In this document: positions 1-13,552 of the stretch, piece by piece
How the letters are laid out: each line of letters begins with the position of its first letter
Numbering within the stretch: position 1 is the first letter of the stretch
Assembly: GCA_012932295.1 (NCBI GenBank)
Contig: JAAONU010000001.1
Coordinates: 37,355,449-37,419,448 of the forward strand
Origin: Cyclina sinensis
Taxonomy: Eukaryota; Mollusca; Bivalvia; Venerida; Veneridae
Length of the DNA: 64,000 nucleotides
Reading direction: 5' to 3'
Notes under the pieces: generated by a model
The model's input: the letters and a program-made list of their open reading frames with translations, nothing else
Databases searched by the model: none
What the model was told of the DNA's origin: nothing
Made by a program: the position numbers and the translations under genes

Positions 1-9
1 TGTTTACAG

Positions 10-246
10 GGTTTTAACAAAGAGCTGGAGGAAATACTGCGAACACAGAAAGGTTATGCCATTCCAGATCAGGAATTAAGATGTGCATTAAAGAAAGACA
101 ATATAGAATTTATCATTCAGCCATACAGAATATTCTTGGACAAATATAAGAAGATGAATTTTACAAAGAATCCGGATAAGTACATTAAATATTCAGTAGA
201 GGATGTAGAAGACATGATAAACAAATTCTTTGACACTGCTGCCTGA
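10..246 (+). CDS. EXOC7: Exocyst complex component 7 (Exo70), C-terminal exon (partial)
   Basis: Last coding exon of Exo70, a subunit of the exocyst that tethers secretory vesicles to the plasma membrane. The acceptor TTTACAG ends at base 9 and the exon opens in phase 0 on Gly-Phe-Asn-Lys-Glu-Leu-Glu-Glu. It gives 78 residues and a TGA stop at 244-246. Diagnostic stretches match the family's conserved tail: a GFNxxLEE start, AIPDxExR, FTKNPDKYIKY, then VEDMINKFFDT followed by two Ala at the end. In animal Exo70 this region is the last helical bundle of the rod and carries part of the basic, phosphoinositide-binding surface. The rest of the gene lies left of the window. The neighbour on the right is convergent. 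Family assignment is firm; the symbol assumes the single animal Exo70 gene. Confidence 0.95.
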   Translation, partial: GFNKELEEILRTQKGYAIPDQELRCALKKDNIEFIIQPYRIFLDKYKKMNFTKNPDKYIKYSVEDVEDMINKFFDTAA

Positions 247-670
247 GGATGGATAATTATTCTGAAAACATGAATCATTCCAAGTCTATGTAAAGCATTT
301 AGGTAAAAATAAACTAAAATTTGCTTGAATAATTTTGTGAATTTATATAAACTTGGACAAACTGCCTTTCAAACTAGAAAAAAGTGTTGAATTTTTGGTA
401 ACTGATGCATTTAAAACAAGAAAAAAAAGATTGCAAGTGAAAAGCCCAGGAACGCTGTGCTTTTCCGGTGCAAAATCGTTTCCTTGTCAGAAAACCATTC
501 TGTATCATTGGTTAAGTCTGTTTAGTTAAGTTGAATTCAGAGTACAATTTTTAACTATGTCTGATGTGCAATACTTCTGTTATTACAGCTAAAATGGTTG
601 TTGTAGTTGTTAATGAAATGTTATGTGCAATATAAACATTGGTGAATAAATTCTTTATATGCTTATTTTT
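247..670 (+). other. EXOC7: EXOC7 3' untranslated region
   Basis: Non-coding AT-rich sequence directly after the Exo70 stop codon. It runs to a canonical AATAAA at 645-650 followed by a T-rich stretch (664-673). A second AATAAA at 882-887 could give a longer form. The end point is inferred from these signals, not seen directly. Confidence 0.6.
645..650 (+). terminator. Poly(A) signal of EXOC7
   Basis: Canonical AATAAA about 400 bases after the stop codon, with a T-run 14-23 bases downstream that resembles a cleavage-stimulation element. An alternative AATAAA lies at 882-887. Confidence 0.6.
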
Positions 671-1486
671 TTTGGTTACATTTCTTAAGTTCTTGCTTCC
701 ATGCAACAGCTGATTTATTTTTAGAGTCTTACTCTACTTGTAGGTAACTTATACCTGTTCAGCTGACTTTAATCTACATCGGTTATGACATAAATTTTTG
801 TTTGGTTGTGGAACAGTTGTTACAAAGTAACCAACAGCAACCAAAGACGTGTATTAAACCATTTCTGGGTCATTTGGCAATAATAAAGTATACCTTTTCT
901 TGTGGAGAAATAGTTAAGTGTGACCAAAACTCATCCACTTTAGAAAACAGTTAAGTCTATGTACAGTTCGTTAGTTTTTAACCAAGGACAGCTTCCAAAT
1001 TTCACTACAGCTTTTGAATTCTGTGACTGTAACAATGTTCGATAAAAGACGTGAATTACAGTGAAAAATCTGTTCAACAGAAGAGTTTTAAATCAGGTCA
1101 TTCAATGTCGAATCATAATCATTTGACTTACTTTGTTTCAGTACTGCCATCTTCTGGTAGAAGAAAAGTACACTTGGTTATTTTTGTCTTACATAAAATA
1201 GATCTAAACAGAGCCTTGGCACTCACTTATAATTCTATCATTGGGTAAAATTCAACCAGTCTGCTCATGTCTTTAAATGTATCTTACTATACCTAAGTTG
1301 TATCATTGGTTGCTGAGGACTTCATAGGTAAAACAGATTCATGGTTAAGTTCAACTGGACTAGTGTTTTCATTTCACATTCATACATACTTGCAGTACTT
1401 ACGATGAAAAACAGAATAACAAACTTGACTCTCGAGCTTTCACTTCACTGGAAGACTAACAACTACTACATAACTGAATCAATATT
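671..1486. other. Short convergent intergenic interval
   Basis: Between the likely 3' ends of EXOC7 (plus) and RASSF (minus). I see no exon, RNA gene or clear repeat. The small open frame at 1051-1248 has no family features and no coding character. It could belong to a longer EXOC7 3' UTR if the second poly(A) signal is used. Confidence 0.5.
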
Positions 1487-1492
1487 TTTATT
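1487..1492 (-). terminator. Candidate poly(A) signal of RASSF
   Basis: TTTATT on the plus strand, AATAAA on the minus strand, about 2.3 kb after the stop. Chosen because the region beyond it toward EXOC7 lacks further good signals near the expected end. Not proven. Confidence 0.35.
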
Positions 1493-3756
1493 TGTAACAA
1501 ATAAGTTATAAAATCACATCACATGTGCAGATCATGTTACACAAACAGGACTAAACATAGAGACATTTACAAATTACACACATTACACAGTCATTAGGGC
1601 TATACATCAGTAATTTCTAAAACAGCATTAATGTTTGGCATCCTCTATTCCTCTTGCTTCTATACTTCACCTCTAACAGCAGTATACATGTATCTAAAAG
1701 ACTGAGATTGATCATAAAGATAAAATCCAAGTTATCTGAGATTATCCTCATTAATCCTCATTAACAAACTCATAGAGCCAAAAATATAACCAGTAAAATA
1801 CATACAATATTTAAATGCTTAAAAACTGTCTAGCAGTTACACTGTAGTTCAACATAAAGATTATAAAATGAGATTAAAATATCTCAAAAAGATGTAAATA
1901 TATAGAATTAAATGAAATCTTGACTTAAAAATATACAAATGTCACAGTTACCCACAATGATAATGATTTTACTTTGATGCACCTGAAGTGTGAGTTGTGA
2001 GTTTCCTGTTCATAAATGTTGCATGCGAATTCAATTAAATATGATGTGAAAAAATGAGAAGACAAATTCATAGTATAAAAAGTAGACAATCACTGATAAA
2101 AATGATTATTCTTAAAAACTCCTGTTTGTTAGTTAAATACTGATCTCGAGAAATTTTATTGCTGCTTAAAAACTGTAAAAGTGAAAAGGATTTTACATAT
2201 ACTGACACTAGATAATAAAATCAATAAATTGATATAACTTAGATAAAAGCTTCTGTCAGATCAGTGTGTGATATTTAATTCAGAATGTTCAGTCACTAAA
2301 TGTGATAAAGTTCAGAATAGTGTTACACAATACAGCAGTTTGTACAATAATAGGAAGTTCTCATCAAACAACGTTTGTAGAGTACAAAAAAAAAAGAAAA
2401 CTGACCTCTGTTAATAAGTTACGTGAAACATACATTGAAATTCAAACATAATAATGCATTGTTCATTGTGACAACTAAAATCTAGAGCCAATACAACCTA
2501 AATATACTGTAATACTCCAACATAATAATGAAACTATAAAACATATAAACCATAATCTATAATGGCATGTTTCAGTATTTTCGTTCCTTAGATCTTAAAG
2601 GGCTTAACTGATTAACAGTACATCTAAGAAATTCAAGAAGCCCCATTTGCAATGCTGTAATATTAGAATACAAAAATATACTTAGAAGCTGTAATGTTGT
2701 ACTAATTTAAGAGTGAATAGGTTTTATAGTGTGACATCATTTCAAAATGAAGACTGGAAACTGTGAACAAATGTAGAAAACTGTAGTAAATATAGCCACT
2801 TATAGCACTCTGGAAGCACATCACATGTACATATATTGCTTTGAAGATAAATTAGCTTCAGATCTCTTTATATAATGGTTTCAAATGCATTATGTCTGAT
2901 AATGAAAATGGAAGCACACAGTCAAAATGCTTTATGATGAGATGCTGGTTTTCATTTATACTTTTTGGTTATAAAACTAATATTACAGATGTTATAAATA
3001 ACATACGCTAAAGTAATTCTTTGCTGTAAGTCTGTATAAGTATTTGTAAAATTCAGATATTTTCATTACAAAATTGATTCCGTCAAAATCTCAATCCCTT
3101 TGCCTAGAAAGCATTTGGCAGGAATCTTGGTGAAAATTTCATCTACAGCCCTCCTTTGAGCCAGACGGTATTTTAGTTACATCAGACAGGTAATGGTAAT
3201 TTCTTAGAAGGTAAAGAATGAAAATATGTCTTTCATAATAAAGTACCGACTCTTTCACACCAGGAGATAGTAAAAACCAATGAGTCTTGATAAACGAGAG
3301 GTTTAGTGATACCTGAACATTTGACATCTGATTCCATCCCACAGCTTCTGTATTGAAAATGTCATGTTTCCATGGAAAATAAAACAAATGATAGGATATT
3401 ATAAGATGAATGTATAGAATACCCTCTGACACTCTCCATGAATCATTTATATCCATGTACTTTCCCAAATTATTCACATAGCCAAATGCGTTTTGGTCTC
3501 AAAATGTTGTTCCTGGATGCTCACCACAGCTGGAAGTATGTAAAACCATTTGTCACTGGACACATACTGACTGGCTTTTATCACTGACACACTCTGACTG
3601 GTGACTGTAGCTGACTGGTCTAAAACAGTTACTGATGTTCAACATCTATTGGTATAAGTACACCATTCCTGACAACTTTATTCCAGAGATATGTGTCTTT
3701 GATTTTGTTCCATTAAATGCCACAGGTATAAATGTTTTCACTGGATGCACCTGCTT
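1487..3756 (-). other. RASSF 3' untranslated region (inferred)
   Basis: About 2.3 kb of AT-rich, exon-free sequence after the RASSF stop codon at 3757-3759. The first strong AATAAA on the minus strand that also fits the convergent layout is at 1487-1492. Weaker signals occur earlier, so shorter isoforms are possible. The 112-residue open frame at 3139-3477 has no recognisable domain, and I regard it as UTR. Confidence 0.4.
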
Positions 3757-3826
3757 TCAGCACCGAGTTGAATTGGCCTTTTTGTCTTCTATAATCTGAC
3801 GGACACGTTTTCTTATTCTTTCATAT
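3757..3826 (-). CDS. RASSF: RASSF coding exon 11 (end of SARAH, stop)
   Basis: Acceptor TTGCTGCAG. The first base completes Lys, then [16 protein letters not shown] and a short ANSTRC tail before TGA at 3757-3759. The C-terminal helix matches the RASSF SARAH end. Confidence 0.9.
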
Positions 3827-6800
3827 CTGCAGCAAAAACAAAATGAAAATTTTTTTACAATCATAAAAAAGTTGCGACTGACTTGAACTGAAAAATAATT
3901 ATGCCCATTATGCACTAAATAATTAAATGATGAACCAATTAAGGCTAGTTATCTGATTTTAACATTTCAATTTAGATTATTTCATGGTCACCAACTGTAC
4001 ACTTTTAATTCTAGAATTTAGACCTGAAAATTCTAATTCATAACATTTAAATATTGAAACATATATCGCCAGGATCTATTATGAATTTCTTTCTATATAT
4101 TTGATCATATACAAGTAATCTGGTGATGAATGGTCACAACATCAGCTTTATACCAGTACCTAACCTATCCAAATGCTTAAAATTAAGTATGCCATTTTAA
4201 GTAAACAGATAGTGAATCAAGAACAAGCTACAGTTCATATAATAAGACGTAACATTCCTACGGCCATGTACAGTTACTGTTCAGTAAAATATTCAACCAA
4301 GTATGCAATACATGACAAGATATTTTATTCAGAAGCAAAAGAAAAGGAATTGCAATCATTGTATTTGCATAGTTTGTTAGTACTGTGAGTATAAAATGTT
4401 TGAAACCACTTGTCCAATGGTCGATAAATACAGTGAAACTGAATGGATCAAATGTGGGTTTCCAACAATACTGTCTTTGCTGCAATACTTGCCTTTCAGC
4501 AGCCATTCATGATATATTCTTGGTAAAAGACACTCAACATGCAATAAAACAGCCAAAGACACATGTAAACAAATATAGTATATCTAAAAATTCCATCTCA
4601 GCAAAACTTCTGACACTTACCGGTCATGAATGTTTGAGACAAATTTGCAAATGACTTTAAGAAAGAGTTTTTAAGTAATATTTATTCTACAGAAGAATGG
4701 GAGCACAGACAAGCTGACTCTAGAATGGTAAGGAAAAAATCTACACGTATCAATACTTACTTTGCTTTTAATCTTCTCACTTCTTTTTCTTCATCTTGTT
4801 TAAACTTATCTAGCAAGCCTCGTAAAACTGGTTCAGGAATATTGATCAACTGCTCTACCTATAAATAAATGGGAAGTTTTTCTTTTACTTGTATATTTAA
4901 CCTGTATAATTTGGACATCCTGATCATGCTATAAGCTGCCTAAAGTGGGCAATACTGCCATTTTGCCATCAGCTAATTATTTAACCCTTCACCTGCTGAT
5001 TTTTTGTAATGGATTTGCCCAGCTTTGAATTTGGAACAGTCTATTCAAAGTTTAAGGGATTTCAATATCAAAAAACAAAAACTGAGCTACCAACAGTATA
5101 GAGCAGATGTGCAGGCTGGCCTGGCTCGATGTTAATGGCAAAGGCTAATCACTTTCGGGCCCAGCAGGTTATGGGTTAATATTGGTTATTATTTGCCTTG
5201 AGTGTACAATGAAGTAACAGTGTTCAGTACAAAATATATTTGGACAAGTACCTAGCAAGATAGACCATATTGGATGAACCACTTGGCCAGTCTAATATTG
5301 TTTTACCAGCTGGGTAACAGCTAAAATACATCCTGTATTATACAGAACCCTGTTATAATAATCTTTATAATACCTATTTTATAATATCTATTCACTTTCT
5401 CCTTCCCAGTATGAACTTTGCACAACAACACTCAGATTGGGATGTATTACTGAACAGTATGTAAAGAGCATCTAATGATACTGATTCATTCAGAGTATTT
5501 TTGCATTTTTGACTTTACTGTTTGTTTACCAGGGCTATGGGAAGGTGGGGGACTGACCAAACAAATGCAGAAAATACATTTTTTTGTGTACCCATGTGTA
5601 CAACTGACCTTTCCTCCCATCACAAACTCCATGAAAAAATATTGCAAGCAAATGTATCTAAAAAAAATTCTTAAAATCACACAAAAATTTCAAATATAAT
5701 TTACTGGAATACAGTTGTAACTATAGCTAGTCAAATTAATTCAAGTGACTTATAATTGTCTGCAACTAGAAATCATTTTTGTAAATATTTACATAATTTT
5801 TAGAACACAGACTATTTTACACCATCATTATCAACTTCATCCTAATTTACCTCTTCTGGTAAAGGTGTTTCCTCTGGGGGTGTTTCTGTGGTGGGGGAGG
5901 AGTCATTTGGAATGTGGGCAGGGTTTACAACAGGGGTTGAGTCTGGTTTATCACGTATAAATATTTTAACAGAGTCTGTGGGCCCTAACACAAGTCTTTC
6001 TAACAATGGAATGTCTGTATCTTTTAACAACTTTTCACCTGAAAATAGAAACATCATAGCTAATTTCATTACAGTGTAAAGAGAATTCATTGTGTCTCTT
6101 TGGAAGAATCTTACTTGCATTCACCCTCAGATTTTAGTAATGTTGATTAAAGGTTCTAAAATATGAATATGTTTGAAATAAGCTGAACAACTTTTTGTAC
6201 AAAATATGACAAGACAAGACAAAATTTATTTCAAACCGTATGGTTAAAAAGACCAAGAGGCAATCAAGGCATTATGTAGTGGTGGACAGTTAGACAGTGT
6301 ATAAAATGAATGCAAAATAATTACAAATTCTCAAAAACAGTTTTGGAGAAGGTATCACCGTACCTAACAATAAACGCAGGCTATATATTTTAGCTAACAT
6401 GAATACATAGATGTTACATTTGCATAAGTAATGAAACAAAAAATATAGTTTGAAGTGGAAAAGTTGTGTTACCTTCTTTCTCGGTTATTATGCACAAATG
6501 ATATTCCTCTGGCTGGTTTTCAACCTACAACAGACAGTAATAACATTATAATCAATAATTTCCTGGCCTTTAAATTAATGGTAATTTTGATAATCACAAT
6601 GAATATGAAAGCAACAAATGTTACAATGAATACCTTGTTTTATTTTAAAGCAAACAATCAAGTCAGTATTTAAATTCAACCTTTAACCTGCTGGCATTAG
6701 TTTTTTGCCACAGCAACCATTACATATCACAGTCTATAGTGTTCCCTGTTCAGTCAGTCAGTTTCCATTTAGAACCCTTCTAAATGATGAATGGGTAGGA

Positions 6801-9800
6801 CCAGTCATTGATGGACAAGTCCATTTTACAGAAAAAGGGTTTAACAGTTTTAGATATTAATACAGACTCATGATATCAATTTTAAGAGGAAACAGCTATG
6901 AAAATGCAATTAAACTAATTCTTAAATCACCTCTTTTAACTTATTTATTTAACATCAACACCTCTGAACAATCCAGTTAAAGAAAATACGAACAACAAAA
7001 TACATAAAGAAACACTACTCAGAGACATAGATAACAATGTCTCTGCACTACTGCTATAAAATGTATTGCTGTTTTGCCATTACAAGACTGTCAGACAGAT
7101 AGAATTTCTTTACTGGTATTTATCATAAAACTTAGAACTGTTATCTGCTCATTAAGGGACTGAATTTGTATCAAGATTGCATACAAATAATGCATGATAT
7201 ATTTTCAAACTGCAGTTTTCTCTAATAAAAACAGATATTACCTTATTCCAAATGGTATTTCAAAAGCCAACAAAACGATAAGTGAAAATTCATAAATCAA
7301 CACTTTTGAGGAAACCAGATGCAAACCTTGAGGGACGTACAAAAAAGCTTACATAATGAACTGTGCAATGGTTTATGAACATAGTTTTGGAACAGCAATG
7401 ATGCAGGTTATATTCAGTCTGGCAAGAATTCTTGCCAAATCTTACCTTGAATTTGTCTAGCAAAGTCTCTATGACCTGTGTCACTGTCATTTTATTATCA
7501 ACTGTTACACTTGTACAGCTGCCCAATACTGGAGTAAACACACTTGTCTGAAATATAATAACATAGATACATACTGATTTATACTACTTCAGAAATATAA
7601 GTATTTACATTGTGCTTGGAAAGTCAGTATTTTCCATATACTTTATAAACAGTAATTATTGTGTAGGGATTTATTCAGTCTAGTGTCCTGTAAAACTAAT
7701 CAAGTACTTTGTAAAAAGGTTTCCCGAGCCCGCATTGCTGGAAACAACAACTTGAGTTTTATCCACTCGTTAAAAACTACCTTCTTCTCATAATAGGAGT
7801 CAGGTAGTGCAACGGACCCCATTGCAAAATGGATGAATTTAAATTAATCTTTGTTACTTTAAAGTTTAATGGTAGAAACAATGTATCAACACCAAAAACT
7901 CTCATTTAATAAAACTTTCTCTCATCAGGTTCATATGGTACTTCACAGTAACTAAAATAACTATCACCTTCAAACCTATTTTAGCAGTAATCAGTTTTGC
8001 TTAAAGTAACTGCACACATCGTGACATACTCACACGATTTAGCCCATTTATTTTCATTGAGGCAGAACGTTTAGTTTACAGTAAACTGAAGTGGAAATGT
8101 TTACTACACTAAGTGCAAAACTTCAACAGGTAAAAATCTACTATTCCTGTTTAGATGTTGCTATGACCCATGTTAACAAAACATCCCGATAGCTATGACA
8201 AACAAATGTCGCAGTGTGTCAGCGAAGTTATGTTGCCATTTATTTAACACCATACAAAACAGCCTCTCTGTAGGTGTGTGTTGTCACATAATAATATCAA
8301 AAAAAGACTTAAAAGAGAAGCCCGACAAAAGCAAGGGAAAGTTAAAATGATTCCCTTTCAGTATCTTTAAGAAGACAGTGCAAGTTGAAAACCCAGAGAT
8401 GGAGTTCAACTGCATCATTTTCACACATGCATATATACAACTACATATATGCTCGTCTTCTGCCCAACGAAACAGACCATTACTCACAAATTAAGCTTTA
8501 ATTCAAATCTTCAAAGCTTACTTCTAATATAATATAGTTTGAGTTTTTTCCCCTCAACAATGACTCACTTTTATGTAGGGGTAAAAGAATTCACCTGTAA
8601 ACTGTTATACTGTAGAATGGAAAAAGCCCCATTTAAATATATCTTCATGAATCCTAAACAAAGTGAAAATAGTATCAAAGAAGGTGTCTATAATAACAGA
8701 TTTAGAGACAAAATGTCATATGTTACTTTTCTCCTCAAGAAAGTCATGAAAAGCCAGTTTATTTTGTTATAAATTGTATCCTTGTTCACCCTGTGTGGGG
8801 TTTCTTGTTTCTACTTGCTGCTGCCATATCTACTAGGTTATTCATTTTTCTTTCTTTTCTTTTGTTCAGTTTGAATAAAATACATACTCAATGCATAACA
8901 ATACAACACAATATGTAGAGCAGCATAGATGGATAAATTGTGATACAATTATGTAGTCCAATATTCATTCTTTATAATACAGCAGTAAATTTGATATATT
9001 TACTTACATCATAGTTATATATATGACCATTTATGGATGCTCGTTTCCATTTGTTTGGCCTGTCACCCCTATAAGCAACTGTATTTGACTTTTTAATATT
9101 TGGCCGTCGCATGACAACATCTGAAGAAGGTGATGATATAACACTATCGTCAAAACCATGATGACCTTTTTTAGGTGACTTTGGACTGCCTGTGCTTGAT
9201 TCCTGAAATAATGATAAAATGAAGAACACGTTCAAACAATGCATGTTCAGATACCAGTCCTGTATACATATCCATTCATTACTTCACTAATGGTTTCATA
9301 TTCAAAACAAATATGCAAATGAAAAAACAATACAGCTATAAAGAGAAAAAATGTATTAGTTTGCAATTTTATTTTAAGACTGGTTTTCCATATTCTAGCA
9401 AACTAGATTGATTTCTTTTCCTTTTCTCGGGGGAATTTAGTATTCTGATTAAGTTTACTATCTTGAGATAGACTGTCCAAATAAGAACCCGATCTCAAAT
9501 GTCTATAAATAGAGAATAATAGGTAAGTGTCTTAATAAGAGAAAGTTTATCTGGCAAGGCGTAGGAATTTATCGGGTGAGCCAAAGGCTCACCAGATAAA
9601 TTCTGCAGCCGAGCCGGATAAACTTTCTCATTTAAGACACTAACCTATTATTCTATTTATCCTGTCACATCTGGCATTTGTCAATAAATTACTAGGATAT
9701 TGAAAACCTATCTTTAGAGTGTTTCAAATATCAAGGTTATCCGCCAGGTGAACATATACACAAAAAAATAGTTCCAAAATTTCCATATTTTTTTTCCTTA

Positions 9801-12800
9801 AATGATCATGCTATATTATAAGATCTAGATATTGAAACATTTAATTTTCATTCAAGTAGTCTCTGTTTGTTATAACAACCATTTGATCACTTCCTTCTGA
9901 TTATAAACACAAAGTAGTCCATGACGTAGCATGTGCCGTATAAAGCAAAACTTATACGACCCCCCTTTATCGGGTCGGACATGAAATGATTGACAGGATA
10001 AAATGATTTGTTACTGACATGATTGACTTCCTTCAGGGGTTGAAGGTCAGGACTGTCTGAGATGACACTATATCGTTTCCATGGTAGTACTGCCGTGGCA
10101 GGTACTTCATCATAGCTCTGTAAAATGATTGGTTTCTTCAAACCCCAGTAGATCCTCAATGGACCCGATATCCGAACATTTCCTTCCTCCTGTAATTGAA
10201 AAGGATGTTGTTCACATGATATAAATGACACCTTGAAGTTACTTTGTGCAAAATTCAACCTTTGACCTTTGCAGCAAGTGCAGAACAATGTCAGTCTGTT
10301 AGTGCTCATTTTATTCTGGCTCCTATCAACCATTCTTTCCAATTCTCATTTCATAAAAAATATATTTCTGCAGGCTTTTCAAAGATTACAAGAATGTAAG
10401 GGTCTCCTGATCTTACCTACATGTAAGGTGTGTTTTTTTAAGGATACACGTCTTCTGTATTTGCTTGAAAAATATACCAATTGTTACAGCTTCCTCTTTT
10501 TTCCATTTATTTGTCCTTATCTCCTTCATATAGCACTTCAGAAAAATTTTATCACTTAAAAACAATCAACTCCACTCAATCACTGTCAGTTTCACAATAA
10601 ACCACATAAACCACTGTTCATACATACTCAAGAAAAAAAATGCCCCCAAAAAAGTATTACCTCTGTGATGGACAAGGTCTGGCCCCTTTTGCCTTCATGG
10701 TACTCATTGTAAGTTTGTACACGCTTGAACAGCTCTGCACCTCTGTAAACAAAGAGCACAGATATGTAAATCACCCAGAATGCACCTTATTTCATTTTAT
10801 TTTTATCTTTACACATGTAAATATCACAAAAACTTACAAATACATCATTAGAAATACTGCCTGCAAGTCAAATCTATAAAAAAATGCAACCTTCATATAA
10901 ATTTCAGTTATTAGGGCCAAAAATAATAAGAATATATAACAGCTTCCAATTGTGTTTGATCATTTCCACGTGATCAAGTTGTAAGTTTCTACAACTTTTT
11001 CAGATTTTTTTTTATTTCAACAAAGTTTCAAGAAATAGTGTCTTTAACAAGTATTTGTTAAAGCTTGTACTATATAACTGCATACACTATGTCTTAACAA
11101 ATACTTTGTTAAACATAAACCAAATTGTTGTGGTATAATATCAATGCTTTTTAACAATTATATGTTAAGATCGCTTTTGCTTAGACTATCATCAATTGGA
11201 CATCAGAGTTTAACAAATCATTGTTAAACTATTCTCGTCACTTGACAGAGATGTGGAAAGAAAATCGGCTAAATTGTTAACAATTATTTGTTAACATCTC
11301 TGTTCGCTGTTATTGAATCTACCGTCAGTCAGAGTTTAACAAATCTTTGTTAAAGCTTATACTATTCTCTTCACTTGACAGAGATGTGTAAAGAAAACTG
11401 GTCGCATTGTTAACAATAATTTGTTAACATCTCTGTTCTCTGTTACTGAATCTACCGTCAGTCAGAGTTTAACAAATCTTTGTTAAAGCTTATACTATTC
11501 TCTTCACTTGACAGAGATGTGGAAAGAAAATTGGTCGAATTGTTAACAATAATTTGTTAACATCTCTGTTCACTGTTACTGAATCTACCGTCAGTCAGAT
11601 TTCAGAACATAACAAATATTTGTTAACGATTATATATGAGAATCATCAGTTGGCAAAGATATTCAATGGGCATCGGCTGGATATCAATGATTTTTAACAA
11701 TATCTGTTAAGATGTTTAATCTTTAATGTATTAACATTCTGATTTCAGAAATAAACCAACCTTCATAAAATTTTATCATTGTGATTATTAGTTATTAATG
11801 ATGAAGAATAAACATCAAAGTGATGCATATTTCCCGTCAACATATTTGTCAAAAAAGCTAAAATACTGAGTGAATAAATCTTGAAAAATAAACTTAATAT
11901 GGCATTTATAGAAACAATTATTAATTTTACCGGTTTTAAGCCATTACAAATATTGTGTGAACAATGTGTTTTGCTGATAACCATGAATTAAAAAGATATT
12001 ATATAAAAGGCCTTCACTTTTATCGGTAAAAAATTTACCCCTTTAGTCACGGGGTAAATACTTTAGTTATAACATTAATGTTGAGGCAATCTAATAACTA
12101 GATGCCGTGGCTCAGTGGTCTAAGTCGTTGCTCTATATTACTGACCGAAAGGTCGTGGGTTCGAATCCTGGTAAAGTCAAAACTTTTTTTTTCAGTTTTC
12201 ATGGTGTATAGAAGCATAATATTATATTTTTTCCATAGTATATTAAATCCTCTTAAATTTGAAAGAATAAAAAAATTCAGCAAAATTTTGTGAGTCAGTC
12301 GCTTTAAATAACCTTTACCCATAACAAAATTATATCCAGTCAATGCTGTGTAACATTGTCTATACAAATATATCACTGTATCTAAAATCTAAAAATGAAA
12401 GAATGCAACCGTTAAGCAAGAAAACATAACATTCAACTTGAAAACACAAATTAAATTCGTCCATATATATAATTTCCTTTACATTTCAGTCAGTATTTTC
12501 CACTTAATTAAAAGGTACCAAAAACATTTTTTTGCCTGACCATTATAATATTGCAAATCCAACATTACTTACTTTATTTAACACAATCTATTGATGACCC
12601 GAATTCACCTTGAAGATGAAATGTCTAAGCACACTGATTTTTTCTGTCCGAAGTTTAATTACCACTAAACCACTAAATTTATGCCTTCTTTTCTTCTGTG
12701 AGAGTGTTTAAATTAATGAGCCCTTTACAAAATGAAATCATTTGGTACTGTGGTGTAAATAGGACACTCTTGGTTGCTACTCACTCTTTGTTTACACTAT

Positions 12801-13511
12801 TCAGCATTTTATGATCTCCATGGGAATTGTCTTGATTTGTTGAACTGTGGCTGCTCAAGCATGTAATGTTAATTTCACCTCAAGCAATGAAAATCCCATT
12901 TAACTTAGTCATGGCACTGGTCAGAAAACCAGATTCATATACAGTCCTATGAAATACTAGGGAAAATCGGCTCAATCTGAGCCAAGTCTTATCAGTAAGC
13001 ATATCAGTGAGAATTGCCCCTTACAGTTATAAATCAATTAGCACCAGCTTGTGTTTGTTTATAGTCTGCTGACCACTCCAGAAATGTATTAATGTTATTC
13101 CTAAGATTTTACTGCAGCAACATCTTCATTATCTGTGTTTAACCAAATCATGTAGAAAATTAGAAAATAAAATTATAAGTAGATCTATTGATTGTTAGCA
13201 TACTATTTATTTTTGAGTAATAATGACTTCTTTAATACAACAAAATCAATTTTAATAATTGATTTTGTTGTATTATTTTTGTTACAAACAGGATGAGATC
13301 ATTAAATTTAAAATGAAGCCTTTTTATTTGTATACATATAGGATATCAAAGTGTTTTTGTGATTTTATTATTTTATTTTGCTTTGATTTTTATCATACCT
13401 GAATTAAAGAAGTACTATATTTCTGTTCATAAAATAAGAGATTTTATTGTGTTTGTTTTCAGCCCTTTTCTGAACTACATGTTCTTGAGAATAATGACAA
13501 TATGTTAAAGC

Positions 13512-13552
<41 letters not shown>

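Noticed and set aside
3139..3477. 112-codon minus-strand frame as a separate gene
   Set aside because: It lies between the RASSF stop and its likely poly(A) signal, with no recognisable domain and AT-driven composition.
8972..9244. Extension of RASSF exon 6 beyond its splice sites (reading on to VSKYIKF)
   Set aside because: The bases after GAT are a consensus donor GTAAGT, and the next exon (TSVFTP) continues the RA domain exactly.
12102..12175. Possible functional tRNA gene
   Set aside because: A- and B-box are present, but the flanks do not form an acceptor stem. The block is embedded in a repeat with a second inverted copy, so it is SINE-derived.
13233..13275. microRNA-like hairpin
   Set aside because: A perfect AT-rich 19-bp stem with a 5-base loop is too short and too regular for a typical animal pre-miRNA.
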